Shown in pieces: positions 43,310 through 53,303 of a DNA stretch of 64,000 bases. This DNA comes from Pseudorhizobium endolithicum (GTDB lineage: Bacteria; Pseudomonadota; Alphaproteobacteria; Rhizobiales; Rhizobiaceae). The stretch's first letter is position 1; every line of letters starts with the position of its first letter. The DNA lies in assembly GCF_902153245.2 (NCBI RefSeq), contig NZ_CABFWF030000014.1, positions 186,001-250,000 on the forward strand. Direction: 5' to 3'. A program made the translations under genes and the position numbers. Below the pieces are notes generated by a model. That model saw only the letters and a program-made list of their open reading frames with translations. It did not search any database and was not told the DNA's origin.

Positions 43310-44344
43310 ATGGGTTTCAAGATTGCAGTCGTCGGTGCCACCGGCAATGTCGGGCGGGAAATGCTCAACATCCTTTCCGAACGGGGCTTTCCCGCTGACG
43401 AGGTGGTCGCCCTTGCCTCGGCCCGCTCGCAGGGAACCGAGGTTTCCTTCGGCGACAAGGTTCTGAAGGTCCAGAACCTGGAGAACTACGACTTCTCCGA
43501 TACCGACATCTGCCTCATGTCCGCCGGCGGCGAAATCTCCAAGAAATGGTCTCCCAGGATCGGTGCCCAGGGCTGCGTCGTCATCGACAACTCCTCGGCC
43601 TGGCGCTACGACGCCGAAGTTCCGCTGATCGTCCCTGAAGTCAATCCGGACGCCGTCGCTGACTTCCGCAAGAAGAACATCATCGCCAACCCCAACTGCT
43701 CCACGGCACAGCTGGTCGTCGCACTGAAGCCCCTCCACGACGTAGCCAGGATCAAGCGCGTCGTCGTATCGACCTACCAGTCCGTTTCCGGCGCCGGCAA
43801 GGAGGGCATGGACGAACTCTTCACCCAGACCCGCGCCGTCTTCGTGGCCGATCCGGTCGAATCGAAGAAGTTCACCAAGCGCATCGCCTTCAACGTCATT
43901 CCCCATATCGATGTCTTCATGGAGGACGGCTACACGAAGGAAGAGTGGAAGGTCCTCGCCGAGACCAAGAAGATGCTCGACCCGAAGATCAAGGTCACCT
44001 GCACGGCCGTGCGCGTTCCGGTCTTCATCGGCCATTCGGAATCGGTCAACATCGAGTTTGAGAACGAGATTACCGCCGACCAGGCCCGTGACATCCTGCG
44101 CGAGGCCCCCGGTTGCCTGGTAGTCGACAAGCACGAGAACGGCGGTTACGTGACGCCGGTGGAGTGCGCCGGCGAGGACGCCACCTACATCTCCCGCATC
44201 CGCGAGGACGCCACCGTCGAGAACGGCCTCAACATGTGGGTCGTGTCCGACAATCTGCGCAAGGGCGCCGCGCTCAACACCGTACAGATCGCGGAACTGC
44301 TCATCAACCGCGGCCTGATCAAGCCACGCAAGCTGGCGGCCTGA
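43310..44344 (+). CDS. asd: Aspartate-semialdehyde dehydrogenase
   Basis: 344-residue NADP enzyme reducing aspartyl phosphate to the semialdehyde for Lys, Thr, Met and diaminopimelate. The start at 43310 (MGFKIAVVGATGNVGREML) has AAGAGAG upstream; a longer frame to 43148 would overlap the leader hairpins and has no family support. Motifs: ANPNCSTAQLVVALKP with the catalytic Cys, VSTYQSVSGAGKEGMDEL, VPVFIGHSESVNIEFE, and RIREDATVENGLNMWVVSDN. Confidence 0.96.
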   Translation: MGFKIAVVGATGNVGREMLNILSERGFPADEVVALASARSQGTEVSFGDKVLKVQNLENYDFSDTDICLMSAGGEISKKWSPRIGAQGCVVIDNSSAWRYDAEVPLIVPEVNPDAVADFRKKNIIANPNCSTAQLVVALKPLHDVARIKRVVVSTYQSVSGAGKEGMDELFTQTRAVFVADPVESKKFTKRIAFNVIPHIDVFMEDGYTKEEWKVLAETKKMLDPKIKVTCTAVRVPVFIGHSESVNIEFENEITADQARDILREAPGCLVVDKHENGGYVTPVECAGEDATYISRIREDATVENGLNMWVVSDNLRKGAALNTVQIAELLINRGLIKPRKLAA

Positions 44345-44357
44345 GCAGAAGAGAGGC

Positions 44358-44381
44358 GCTACCGGCGAACGAGCCGGTAGC
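44358..44381 (+). terminator. Stem-loop after asd
   Basis: GCTACCGGC-GAACGA-GCCGGTAGC: a perfect 9-bp stem, 14 bases after the asd stop, without a U-run; a likely transcript 3' end or stabiliser. 44382-44499 shows no gene. Confidence 0.6.
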
Positions 44382-44499
44382 CATTGCTTCGACCCTCACG
44401 AAGAATTCAATGGGGACGAGTTGAAGCAGCCGACAAGAGTCCCATAAAGCTCCATCTAAAATGCCAACGGGGCTTCGGCCCTTCGGAAGCGGATCAATC

Positions 44500-45312
44500 A
44501 TGCTGAACACCTTGCGTCTGGCCACCTTCGTAGCGGCTCTCACTTCCTTGGCGATACCCGTCGCCGCAGCCCAGTGCGGCAATGACAGCTCCGGCTTCTC
44601 GACCTGGGTTCAGGCGTTCAAGCCGCAAGCTGTCGCCAACGGCATCAATCCCCGTGTGGTCGAACAGGCGTTTGCGAACATTTCCTACAACCGCGATACC
44701 ATCCGCGCCGACCGGGGGCAGAAGAGCTTCAAACTCTCCTTCGACCAGTTCATGGAGAAGCGCGGCGGAGCGACCATCATCGCACGCGGGAAGAAGATGA
44801 AGTCCGGTAACGCCCAGCTGTTCGCGTCGATCGAGCGCCGCTACGGCGTGCCTGCAGGCCCGCTCCTCGCCATCTGGGGCATGGAGACCGGCTTCGGCAG
44901 CTTCCTGGGCAATCAGCATACCTTATCTGCCGTGGCAACTCTCGCCTATGACTGCCGCCGCTCAGACTATTTCACCGAGCAGCTTTACGCCGCGCTGACG
45001 CTCGTTGAGCGGGGCGATCTCAGCCCTTCCGCCAAGGGTGCCGCTCACGGTGAGATCGGTCAGACCCAGTTTCTCCCGGTCAACGTGGTTCGCTACGGCG
45101 TGGATGGCGACGGCGACGGTCATGTGGACCTCGTCCGCTCGCGGGCGGACGCCCTTGCCTCCACCGCGAACTTCCTCGTCGGCCACGGCTGGCAGCCGGG
45201 TGCGGGTTACCAGCCCGGCGAGCCGAATTATATCGCGATCCAGGGGTGGAATGCAGCCACGGTCTACCAGCAGGCGATCGCCCACATCGGTGCCGCAATA
45301 GACGGCGGCTGA
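44500..45312 (+). CDS. Lytic murein transglycosylase (MltB-like)
   Basis: 270-residue periplasmic peptidoglycan lyase. The start at 44500 gives a signal peptide (LRLATFVAALTSLAIPVAAA) followed by CGNDSSGF; the Cys right after the cleavage region could instead be lipidated, but the lipobox is poor. The SLT-like catalytic Glu is in IWGMETGFGSFLGN near residue 130; later GEIGQTQFLPVNVV and GDGDGHVDLVRSRADALAST, typical of the MltB family. The enzyme cleaves MurNAc-GlcNAc bonds to form 1,6-anhydro ends. Monocistronic, convergent with carbonic anhydrase. Confidence 0.9.
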   Translation: MLNTLRLATFVAALTSLAIPVAAAQCGNDSSGFSTWVQAFKPQAVANGINPRVVEQAFANISYNRDTIRADRGQKSFKLSFDQFMEKRGGATIIARGKKMKSGNAQLFASIERRYGVPAGPLLAIWGMETGFGSFLGNQHTLSAVATLAYDCRRSDYFTEQLYAALTLVERGDLSPSAKGAAHGEIGQTQFLPVNVVRYGVDGDGDGHVDLVRSRADALASTANFLVGHGWQPGAGYQPGEPNYIAIQGWNAATVYQQAIAHIGAAIDGG

Positions 45313-45321
45313 GCCTCCTTC

Positions 45322-46011
45322 TCAGTCGTCTGCGGGTTCGGGCTCGGACTCCGCGGCAACCTCTGCGGCCTGGCGGCTCGGCCGCGCGAAATCTCCGGTT
45401 TTCCCGTCCATCACCCAGAGCTCACCCGTCGAGATGTCGAACCATGCCCCGTGGAGTGCAATCTTGCCCTGTTCTTCCAGGGCGCGGACATAGGGAAAGG
45501 TCCGTAGGTTGCCGATCGAATTGCGGATCGACACCCGCTCCAGCGCCGTCTGGCGCTCGCCTTGGGTCATCAGGTTGTTGCTCTGGATCTGGCCGGCGGC
45601 AGGACGGAGAAGTCCCATCCACTTGCCGATGAAGTCCCCCGGCGACAGCGGCTCCATGTCGGGATCGAGTGCCGCCTGAATACCGCCGCAGCGGCCGTGC
45701 CCCATGACCACGATATTTGCGATCTTCAGAGCTTGAACGGCGAACTCGATCGCCGCGGAGGTAGCATGGTATTGTCCGTCCGGTTCGTAGGGCGGGACCA
45801 TGTTTGCGACGTTCCGCACCACGAATAGTTCCCCTGGGCCGCAGTCGAAGATCGTTTCCGGCGCGGAACGGGAATCGCAACAGGCGATGACCAGAGTGTG
45901 GGGTCTCTGCCCCCCTTCCGCCAGCGACTGGTAGCGTTCACGCTCGTCTGCGTAGCGGCCACTCATGAAGTTGCGATATCCGTTCAGGAGGCGCTCTGGA
46001 AACTGCTGCAT
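45322..46011 (-). CDS. Beta-class carbonic anhydrase
   Basis: 229-residue enzyme interconverting CO2 and bicarbonate. The zinc ligands are in IACCDSRSAPETIF (Cys, with the Asp-Arg dyad) and MGHGRCGGIQAAL (His, Cys). The start at 46011 (MQQFPERLLNGYRNFMSGRY) matches the family; a GTG at 46053 would add 14 unsupported residues. It is the downstream neighbour of pdxY on the same strand, with 47 bases between. Confidence 0.92.
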   Translation of the reverse strand: MQQFPERLLNGYRNFMSGRYADERERYQSLAEGGQRPHTLVIACCDSRSAPETIFDCGPGELFVVRNVANMVPPYEPDGQYHATSAAIEFAVQALKIANIVVMGHGRCGGIQAALDPDMEPLSPGDFIGKWMGLLRPAAGQIQSNNLMTQGERQTALERVSIRNSIGNLRTFPYVRALEEQGKIALHGAWFDISTGELWVMDGKTGDFARPSRQAAEVAAESEPEPADD

Positions 46012-46058
46012 GGCGTAGGATTGTCCTGAGGTTGGGGTGAGGCTGGTGGGCACGGCAG

Positions 46059-46928
46059 CTATCGTCGCACGCGCTGGAGAGGATGGACCAGGCGGCGCAT
46101 TTGAACCATCGCCATCGGACTTATCAAACTCTGGGCGTCGGTCTCCAGCGTCAGCTCGTCGCTGCCGCGCTTGGCCGTTCTTGCAAGGATTTCATAGACG
46201 CTGGCGGTGGCGAGCTGGAGCGCGCGTTCCTCCTCCGTCCCGGTCATCAGCCGGGCGAGAAAAAGAGCCGAGAGAAGGTCGCCGAGGCCGTTCGGCGGAT
46301 TGTCGATCAGCCTGTGCTCCGCCAACAGGGCATGTGTGCCGGTGAGGTAGAGATTGCCGGTGCCGCCGGCCATCATCGGCACGGCGGATGTGACGAGCAT
46401 ACGCGATGGTCCGAGCGCAAGCGACGCTTCCATGATCGCGCTATTGCTGTCGAGCGCGCTGCCGGCAAGCCAGGCGAGTTCGTAGCGGTTCGGGGTCGCG
46501 ACGTTCGCCAAGGGTATCAGTTCGTCCCGGATCGTCTCCGCGATCGCCTGTGGGATATAGAGCCCGCCGAGATCTCCCATCACCGGATCACACACATAGA
46601 GGATGTTCGGATCGCGCTCCTTGAGCGCGCGAACAAGCTTTGCCACCGCCTTCGGCTGCTGCGGGTTACCGAAATAACCTGTCAGGACCGCTTTCACTTC
46701 ACCGACCCAGCGGGCGCGGAGGAGATCGTCGATCGCGTTCTCGAATTCGGCTTCGGAAAACGTGAGACGGGTCGAGGGACCGTGTCCGGGGTGCCACGGC
46801 AGGACGACGGTTGGTAGCGCCCACACCGGAAATCCCAATGTTTCCAGCGCGAAGACGGCTGCGCGATTCCCAACCGAGCCGCGAACGACATGACTGGAAA
46901 TGACGATGACGGCGCCGGGATTTTCCAT
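46059..46928 (-). CDS. pdxY: Pyridoxal kinase
   Basis: 289-residue PdxY/PdxK-type kinase phosphorylating pyridoxal in vitamin B6 salvage. Seen: VIVISSHVVRGSVGNRAAVF, LPTVVLPWHPGHGP, LTGYFGNPQQ, LYVCDPVMGDLGGLY, VATPNRYELAWLAG, and NPPNGLGDLLSALFLARL, where the GxGD motif holds the catalytic Asp. Divergent from NAD-GDH with a 178-base gap that holds no gene. Confidence 0.93.
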   Translation of the reverse strand: MENPGAVIVISSHVVRGSVGNRAAVFALETLGFPVWALPTVVLPWHPGHGPSTRLTFSEAEFENAIDDLLRARWVGEVKAVLTGYFGNPQQPKAVAKLVRALKERDPNILYVCDPVMGDLGGLYIPQAIAETIRDELIPLANVATPNRYELAWLAGSALDSNSAIMEASLALGPSRMLVTSAVPMMAGGTGNLYLTGTHALLAEHRLIDNPPNGLGDLLSALFLARLMTGTEEERALQLATASVYEILARTAKRGSDELTLETDAQSLISPMAMVQMRRLVHPLQRVRR

Positions 46929-47106
46929 GGCTAGATTTCCATTTTCCCCGCTTGATGATTTCTTCAGGGTCGCTTGTCAATAACCGTACACCATATGAGG
47001 TGGGACGCAGTCGGTGCCCGGCACTTCGGCGCTTGGCTCTCGAAAGTGACCGGTTGACGGATCGCGTTTGGTGACAGCATGCTGGCACGATCACATGGAG
47101 AATAAC

Positions 47107-50100
47107 ATGGGCAGGCAGAACCCGAAGCGGGACAAACAGATCGAAAATGCGCAGAAATTGGCTGCGGAGGGCTCACGCCCTTTCCTGGACCCGTTTATCC
47201 TGTTCGGCCGGGCAAGCAATGACGACCTTGCCCACTACACGCCGCAGATGCTGGTTGCCTCCGCGGTGCATGCGGCGCAGTGCCTGAAGAGCTGGACCAG
47301 GGTGCGCCCCTCCGTCACGTTGCAGCCTGTGGAGGGCGTCCAGCCCGGAGATATTGCCGTCCACGTCCTGACGGTTATCGACCGCAATATGCCCTTTCTC
47401 TTCGATTCTGTCATGGGGGAGGTCACCGCCACTCATCGCGAACTCCACCTGGCCGTGCATCCCATCCTACTGCTGGCTCCGGGCGAGGAACCGGTTCTAC
47501 GTTCCGGAGACAATCCCGGTGATCCGGCACACCATGTCAGCCTGATCCAGATCCACCTGCCGCCGCTTTCTGCGATGGAAGCAGACACTCTGGTGGCGCG
47601 GATCCAATATGTCCTCGAACAGGTGCATCTGGCCATCACCGACTGGCGGCCGATGCTCGACCTTCTTCAGGGGGCGGCGGAGCAGTTGCGCAGCTACTCC
47701 GCGAGCCGGAGGAAGAGCGATCGCGACGAGGCGCTGGCGTTTCTCGACTGGCTGCGCGACGACAACTTCACCTTCCTCGGCATGCGCGAATACGTCTATT
47801 CCGGCAAAGGCCCCGACGCCAAGGTGGAACGCAGCAAGGGGCGAGGCCTCGGCATCCTCTCCGACCCGGACGTTCTGGTTCTGCGCCAGGGCAAGGACGC
47901 TGTCACCACCACCCCGGAGATCCTTGAATTCCTGGATGGGCCGGACTTCCTCATCGTAACGAAGGCAAACGTCAAATCCGTCGTGCACCGCCGCGCCTAC
48001 ATGGATTATGTCGGCATCAAGCGCTTCGATTCCGACGGCCGGGTTACGGGCGAGCTTCGTGTGGTCGGCCTCTTCACCGCCACGGCCTATACCCATTCCG
48101 TGCGTGACATCCCGCTGTTGCGGGCCAAGGCGCAGCGGGTCGAGGAAAAGCTTGATTTCGATCCCAACAGCCATTCGGGGCGCATGCTCGCCAATACGCT
48201 GGAATCCTACCCGCGCGACGACCTCTTCCAGATCGACGTGCCGACGCTTGGCCGCTTCTGCGAACAGATCATGGAGCTCAGCGAGAGGCCGAGGGTACGC
48301 GCCCTGCCGCGCATCGACCACTTCGATCGATTCGTGTCGATCATCGTCTATGTGCCCCGCGAAGATTATAATTCCCACGTCCGCGAGAAGGTCAGCGACT
48401 ACCTGGCAAAGGTCTATGACGGCCATCTTTCGGCCTATTATCCGGCCTTCCCGGAAGGGGGTGTCGCACGCGTGCACATCATCATCGGCCGCCGCGGCAG
48501 CCGTACGCCGCGGATCCCGCAGGCGGCGCTGGAGGAAGCCATCCGGGCAATCTCCACGCCGTGGAGCCAGCGCTTCGCGGCCCTTTCCGCCGGAAGCGCG
48601 AAGCTTGCTGTTAACAACGCCTTCCAGGAAGCATTCACCCCCGAGGAGGCCTATGCCGATCTTGAAGACATTGTCGCCTGCGCAGCCGGAGAACCGATCC
48701 GGATCTCGTTCTATACCCGTCCGCGAGACGAGGAGGGAACACTGCGGCTCAAGATCTTCCACCAGCCGGAGCATCTGTCCCTGTCACGGCGGGTACCGCT
48801 GCTGGAGAACCTCGGCTTTCGCATCGTCAGCGAGCAGACCTTCGACATCGACGTGCAAGCGGACGCTGCCACCCGGCCGGTTGCCCTGCACGATATGGAG
48901 CTTCAGCTGCGTCATGGCGCATTCGTGCTTGAACGGGACGCCGCCAGGCTGGAGGAAGCCTTCCTTGCCGCGTTCAGAGGCCTTTCCGACAACGACTCCT
49001 TCAATCGTCTTGTACTGCTTTCGGGGCTGACGACGCGGGAGACCACCGTGTTGCGCGCCTATGCGCGCTATCTGCGGCAGGCCGGCATCGTCTACTCGCA
49101 GCCGCTGATCGCCGAGACGCTCGCCCGGTATCCGGGGATCTCACATACGCTCTTCCAGCTGTTCCACGGCCGCTTCGACCCGCGGCTGGGCGATACGGCG
49201 CGGACGAAAGCGCTGGCGAGCCGCCATGCGGAGCTGGAGGAAGCACTGTCGGGTGTGCCGAGCCTCGACGACGACCGGATCTTCCGGCGCTACATCAACG
49301 CCATCGACGCGACCCTTCGCACAAACTATTTCCGGCATGACGAAGCGGGCCTGCCCCCCGCGACCCTCGCCTTCAAATTTGACCCCAAGCTTCTCGACGG
49401 CCTTCCCCAGCCGCGCCCTTTCCGTGAAGTCTTCGTCTACGGCACGGATGTCGAAGGCGTGCACCTGCGCTTCGGCAAGGTCGCACGCGGGGGTCTGCGC
49501 TGGTCGGATCGGGCGGAGGACTATCGGACCGAGGTCCTCGGACTCGTGAAGGCGCAGCAGGTCAAGAACTCGGTGATCGTCCCGGTGGGAGCGAAGGGCG
49601 GCTTCGTGCCGAAGGCGCTACCGTCCGCCGGATCCCGCGAGGAGATCTTCACCGCCGGTCGGCAAGCCTACAAGACCTTCATCCGCACGCTCCTGTCCAT
49701 CACCGACAACATCGTCGGCGACCAGGTCGTCGGGCCGGAAAACACGGTCCGGGTCGACGGTGACGATCCCTACTTCGTCGTCGCCGCCGACAAGGGCACG
49801 GCGACCTTCTCCGACACCGCCAATGACCTTGCCCAGGAGGCCGGGTTCTGGCTTGACGACGCTTTCGCCTCCGGCGGCTCGGCCGGGTACGACCATAAGA
49901 AGATGGGCATCACGGCACGCGGCGCCTGGGAGGCCGTAAAACGGCACTTCCGCGAGATGGACATCGATATCCAGACGACGCCCTTCACCGTCGCCGGTGT
50001 CGGCGACATGTCGGGAGACGTGTTCGGCAACGGCATGCTGTTGTCGCCGCATATCCGCCTGGTTGCAGCCTTCGACCATCGCGACATCTTCATCGACCCC

Positions 50101-51888
50101 GCACCCGAGACGAGCCGCTCCTTTGCGGAACGGCAGCGTCTCTTCGCCCTGCCCCGATCGAGCTGGCAGGACTATGATCGCACATGCCTCTCCGAGGGCG
50201 GAATGATCATTTCCCGCTCCGAAAAATCGGTGAAGCTCACGCCGCAGGCGATGGCCGCCATCGACATCGGAAAGGATGTTGCGACCCCCTTCGAGATCAT
50301 GACGGCCATCCTCAGGAGCCCTGTCGACCTGCTATGGTTCGGCGGCATCGGCACCTATATCAAGGCTGCTTCCGAGACCGATGCGGAAGTGGGTGACCGG
50401 GCGAACGATCCGATCCGCGTGGTAGGCACGGAGGTTCGCGCCAAGGTCATCGGCGAAGGTGCAAACCTCGGCGTCACCCAGAAGGGCCGCATCGCCTACG
50501 CCCTGAACGGAGGCCGGCTGAACTCGGACGCGATCGACAACTCGGCCGGCGTGAACTCGTCCGACGTCGAGGTGAATATCAAGATCGCCTTCAGCTCGGC
50601 CATGCGGTCGGGCCGCCTCACCCGCGAGAAGCGCAATCAGCTCCTGGCCTCCATGACGGACGAGGTCGCCGCCCTGGTGCTTCGCAACAACTACCTCCAG
50701 ACGCTGGCAATCTCGCTGACCGCGCGGCAAGGCGCCGACAATCGCGAATCCCTGTCGCGGCTGATGTCGGTTCTGGAATCGCAAGGCCATCTGAACCGCT
50801 CCGTGGAGACCTTGCCGGCCGAACTGGAGCTATCCGAGCGTTACCAGACGGGAAAGCCACTGACCCGGCCGGAGATCGGGGTGTTGCTCTCCTACGCCAA
50901 GATCACCCTGTTCGATGAGATTCTGGAAGGCGATCTGCCGGATGAGCCGTATCTGGCAGATATCCTGAAGGGCTACTTCCCTGCCAAGATGCAGAAGGCC
51001 TTCGCAGCGGACATCGAAAGCCACCGGCTGCATCGGGAGATTGTTGCCACTGTGCTTGCGAACGAGGTGATCAATCGCGGAGGCCCAGGCTTCATACAGG
51101 CGATGATCGATGCTACCGGCGCATCCCCCACAGACGTGGTGAAGGCTGCCTATCTCGCTCGCGACGGCTTCGAGCTGCCCCGACTCTGGGCGGCGACGGA
51201 CGCGCTTGACGGCCAGATCTCGGGAGAAGTCCAGAATGATCTCTATGCCCGCATCGGCGAGATCTTCAAGGATGCGACGCACCTCATTCTGACGACGGAC
51301 GCAGGCACCGGATCCATGGAGACGGCGATAGCCGCCCTCAGGGCAGGAGCGAAGAAGCTCAAAGGCAACCTCGATTCCCTCGGCCTCGCGTCCAAAGCAG
51401 GCGAACGGGCTGCGGAACTGGAGGCGAAAGGCGTGCCCGCGGATATCGCAGCGAATATCAGCCGCCTGCCAACGCTAGCCCTCGTTCCAGAACTGCTGCT
51501 GATCGGTAACCGCACCGGTAGCGACATCGGCCATGTCGCTCAGACCTACTTCGCTGTGACCGAGACCTTCAGGATCGACAGGCTGCTTGCGCTCGGTGAA
51601 GCGATGCGGCCGACGGACCACTACGAAAGCATCGCCTTGGGGCGCAGCCTCGCACAGATCTCCGCGGCACGTCGTGACATCGTCTGCTCCGCACTTACCG
51701 CGCATCCGGCCGAAAGGAAGCCCTTGGCGGTCTGGTACGGCGGCAAGCAGCGTCCGCAGATGGACCGCGTGGCCACCGAACTTGTCCTGCTGAGCGATTC
51801 GCCGGACTTCAACCTGGCAAAGCTGTCGGTCGCGGCCGGTCTTCTCGGGGATCTGACGGAGCTTCGACCCCAAGCCTCATCTGCATGA
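47107..51888 (+). CDS. gdhB: NAD-specific glutamate dehydrogenase, large (180-kDa) class
   Basis: 1593-residue enzyme of the L_180 GDH class, oxidising glutamate to 2-oxoglutarate and ammonia. The start at 47107 follows GGAG by six bases; ATGs at 47095 and earlier are less well placed. The N-terminal half carries ACT-like regulatory regions; the catalytic core is in the second half: HLRFGKVARGGLRWSDRAED, VPVGAKGGFVPK, DKGTATFSDTAND, ASGGSAGYDHKKMGITARGA, VGDMSGDVFGNGMLL, and ANLGVTQKGRIAYAL. Normal length for the class, no frameshift. It feeds amino acid carbon into the TCA cycle. Confidence 0.95.
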   Translation: MGRQNPKRDKQIENAQKLAAEGSRPFLDPFILFGRASNDDLAHYTPQMLVASAVHAAQCLKSWTRVRPSVTLQPVEGVQPGDIAVHVLTVIDRNMPFLFDSVMGEVTATHRELHLAVHPILLLAPGEEPVLRSGDNPGDPAHHVSLIQIHLPPLSAMEADTLVARIQYVLEQVHLAITDWRPMLDLLQGAAEQLRSYSASRRKSDRDEALAFLDWLRDDNFTFLGMREYVYSGKGPDAKVERSKGRGLGILSDPDVLVLRQGKDAVTTTPEILEFLDGPDFLIVTKANVKSVVHRRAYMDYVGIKRFDSDGRVTGELRVVGLFTATAYTHSVRDIPLLRAKAQRVEEKLDFDPNSHSGRMLANTLESYPRDDLFQIDVPTLGRFCEQIMELSERPRVRALPRIDHFDRFVSIIVYVPREDYNSHVREKVSDYLAKVYDGHLSAYYPAFPEGGVARVHIIIGRRGSRTPRIPQAALEEAIRAISTPWSQRFAALSAGSAKLAVNNAFQEAFTPEEAYADLEDIVACAAGEPIRISFYTRPRDEEGTLRLKIFHQPEHLSLSRRVPLLENLGFRIVSEQTFDIDVQADAATRPVALHDMELQLRHGAFVLERDAARLEEAFLAAFRGLSDNDSFNRLVLLSGLTTRETTVLRAYARYLRQAGIVYSQPLIAETLARYPGISHTLFQLFHGRFDPRLGDTARTKALASRHAELEEALSGVPSLDDDRIFRRYINAIDATLRTNYFRHDEAGLPPATLAFKFDPKLLDGLPQPRPFREVFVYGTDVEGVHLRFGKVARGGLRWSDRAEDYRTEVLGLVKAQQVKNSVIVPVGAKGGFVPKALPSAGSREEIFTAGRQAYKTFIRTLLSITDNIVGDQVVGPENTVRVDGDDPYFVVAADKGTATFSDTANDLAQEAGFWLDDAFASGGSAGYDHKKMGITARGAWEAVKRHFREMDIDIQTTPFTVAGVGDMSGDVFGNGMLLSPHIRLVAAFDHRDIFIDPAPETSRSFAERQRLFALPRSSWQDYDRTCLSEGGMIISRSEKSVKLTPQAMAAIDIGKDVATPFEIMTAILRSPVDLLWFGGIGTYIKAASETDAEVGDRANDPIRVVGTEVRAKVIGEGANLGVTQKGRIAYALNGGRLNSDAIDNSAGVNSSDVEVNIKIAFSSAMRSGRLTREKRNQLLASMTDEVAALVLRNNYLQTLAISLTARQGADNRESLSRLMSVLESQGHLNRSVETLPAELELSERYQTGKPLTRPEIGVLLSYAKITLFDEILEGDLPDEPYLADILKGYFPAKMQKAFAADIESHRLHREIVATVLANEVINRGGPGFIQAMIDATGASPTDVVKAAYLARDGFELPRLWAATDALDGQISGEVQNDLYARIGEIFKDATHLILTTDAGTGSMETAIAALRAGAKKLKGNLDSLGLASKAGERAAELEAKGVPADIAANISRLPTLALVPELLLIGNRTGSDIGHVAQTYFAVTETFRIDRLLALGEAMRPTDHYESIALGRSLAQISAARRDIVCSALTAHPAERKPLAVWYGGKQRPQMDRVATELVLLSDSPDFNLAKLSVAAGLLGDLTELRPQASSA

Positions 51889-51905
51889 CGCCACGAGGAT
51901 CCTGA

Positions 51906-53303
51906 ATGAGGGCGACCGCCGCACCTGAAGCTTCGCCGCCGGTCGAGCGGCCCCGGCGCGGCATCTGGGGCTGGATGCTGTTCGACTGGGCGGCCCAACC
52001 CTTCTTCACGGTGATCGTCACCTTCGTGTTTGGTCCCTATTTCGTCGCACGGCTGACGGAGGACCCCGTTTCGGCACAGGCGGCCTGGGGCAACATGGCG
52101 ACCATATCATCGATCCTGATCGCGCTCCTTTCGCCGGTGCTGGGTTCGATCGCGGACCAGTCCGGGCCGCGAAAGCCCTGGATCGCCTGCTTTGCGGCCC
52201 TAAAGATCATCTGCCTGTCGCTGCTCTGGTTCGCAGCCCCGGGTTCGGCCCTCGTTTGGCCGCTCCTGCTGATGATCCTCGCGTCGCTTGCCGCGGAATT
52301 CTCCATCGTCTTCAACGACTCCATGATGCCGCGCCTCGTCGGTCGGGAACAGGTGGGCAAGGTCTCCAACACGGCCTGGGGCCTCGGCTATCTCGGCGGC
52401 ATGCTGGTCCTCATCCTCGTCGTGACGCTACTGGCCGGCAGCCCCGAAACGGGACTCACCATTCTTGGGATCGAGCCGCTGTTCGGCCTCGATCCCGCTT
52501 CCGGCGAAGACGCGCGCATCACCGGGCCGATTGCTGCCGGCTGGTACCTTCTATTCATCCTGCCGATGTTTCTCTTCACCCCCGACGCGGCCAGAGGCCT
52601 TCCCCTGACGCAGGCGGTCCGGAGCGGCATTGCGGAACTTCGAGGCACCCTCGGCGAGCTAAGGCAACGACCCGCAATTGCCAGATTCCTGATCGCGCGA
52701 ATGCTCTATCAGGACGGAGTGAACGGCCTGCTGATCCTGGGAGGTGCCTTCGCCGCCGGCATGTTCGGATGGGCGACGATCGAGATCGGCGTCTACGGAA
52801 TTCTGCTGAACGTCGTCGCCATCTTCGGATGCCTCATTGCGGGCAGCCTGGACCTCCGGCTGGGCTCGAAGGTGGTGGTACTGATCAGCCTGGTCCTGCT
52901 TCTGGTTGCCACTATGGGCATCATCTCCACAGGTCCCGGCTTCGTCTTCTTCGGGCTGATGCCGCTCGAGTTGCAGGATGGCGGCGGGCTGTTCGGAACT
53001 GCGGCGGAGAAGGCTTACGTGATCTTCGGCCTGCTGATCGGTATTGCCTTCGGACCCGTGCAGGCCTCCTCGCGCTCCTATCTCGCTCGCAGCGTCAGCC
53101 TCGCCGATGCCGGCCGCTACTTCGGCATCTACGCCTTGTCCGGCAGGGCGACGAGCTTCATGGCGACGCTGCTTTTCTCGCTCGCCACCTATGCCACCGG
53201 GTCGGCACGCATCGGCATGGCGACCCTTCTCCTGTTTCTCGCGGGCGGCCTGCTGCTCCTGTTGCGCACTCCGTATCCGGCCGACCGCGTCACCGGCTCC
53301 TAG
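51906..53303 (+). CDS. MFS transporter, UMF1/Atg22-like family
   Basis: 465-residue membrane protein with about twelve helices. [20 protein letters not shown] is the UMF1 signature (the YDWA-like start), then [20 protein letters not shown] as the loop 2-3 motif, and [23 protein letters not shown]1 relatives are related to yeast Atg22, a vacuolar amino-acid exporter; substrate in bacteria unknown. It begins 17 bases after gdhB on the same strand and may be co-transcribed. Its stop overlaps the convergent purH stop by four bases. Confidence 0.87.
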   Translation: MRATAAPEASPPVERPRRGIWGWMLFDWAAQPFFTVIVTFVFGPYFVARLTEDPVSAQAAWGNMATISSILIALLSPVLGSIADQSGPRKPWIACFAALKIICLSLLWFAAPGSALVWPLLLMILASLAAEFSIVFNDSMMPRLVGREQVGKVSNTAWGLGYLGGMLVLILVVTLLAGSPETGLTILGIEPLFGLDPASGEDARITGPIAAGWYLLFILPMFLFTPDAARGLPLTQAVRSGIAELRGTLGELRQRPAIARFLIARMLYQDGVNGLLILGGAFAAGMFGWATIEIGVYGILLNVVAIFGCLIAGSLDLRLGSKVVVLISLVLLLVATMGIISTGPGFVFFGLMPLELQDGGGLFGTAAEKAYVIFGLLIGIAFGPVQASSRSYLARSVSLADAGRYFGIYALSGRATSFMATLLFSLATYATGSARIGMATLLLFLAGGLLLLLRTPYPADRVTGS

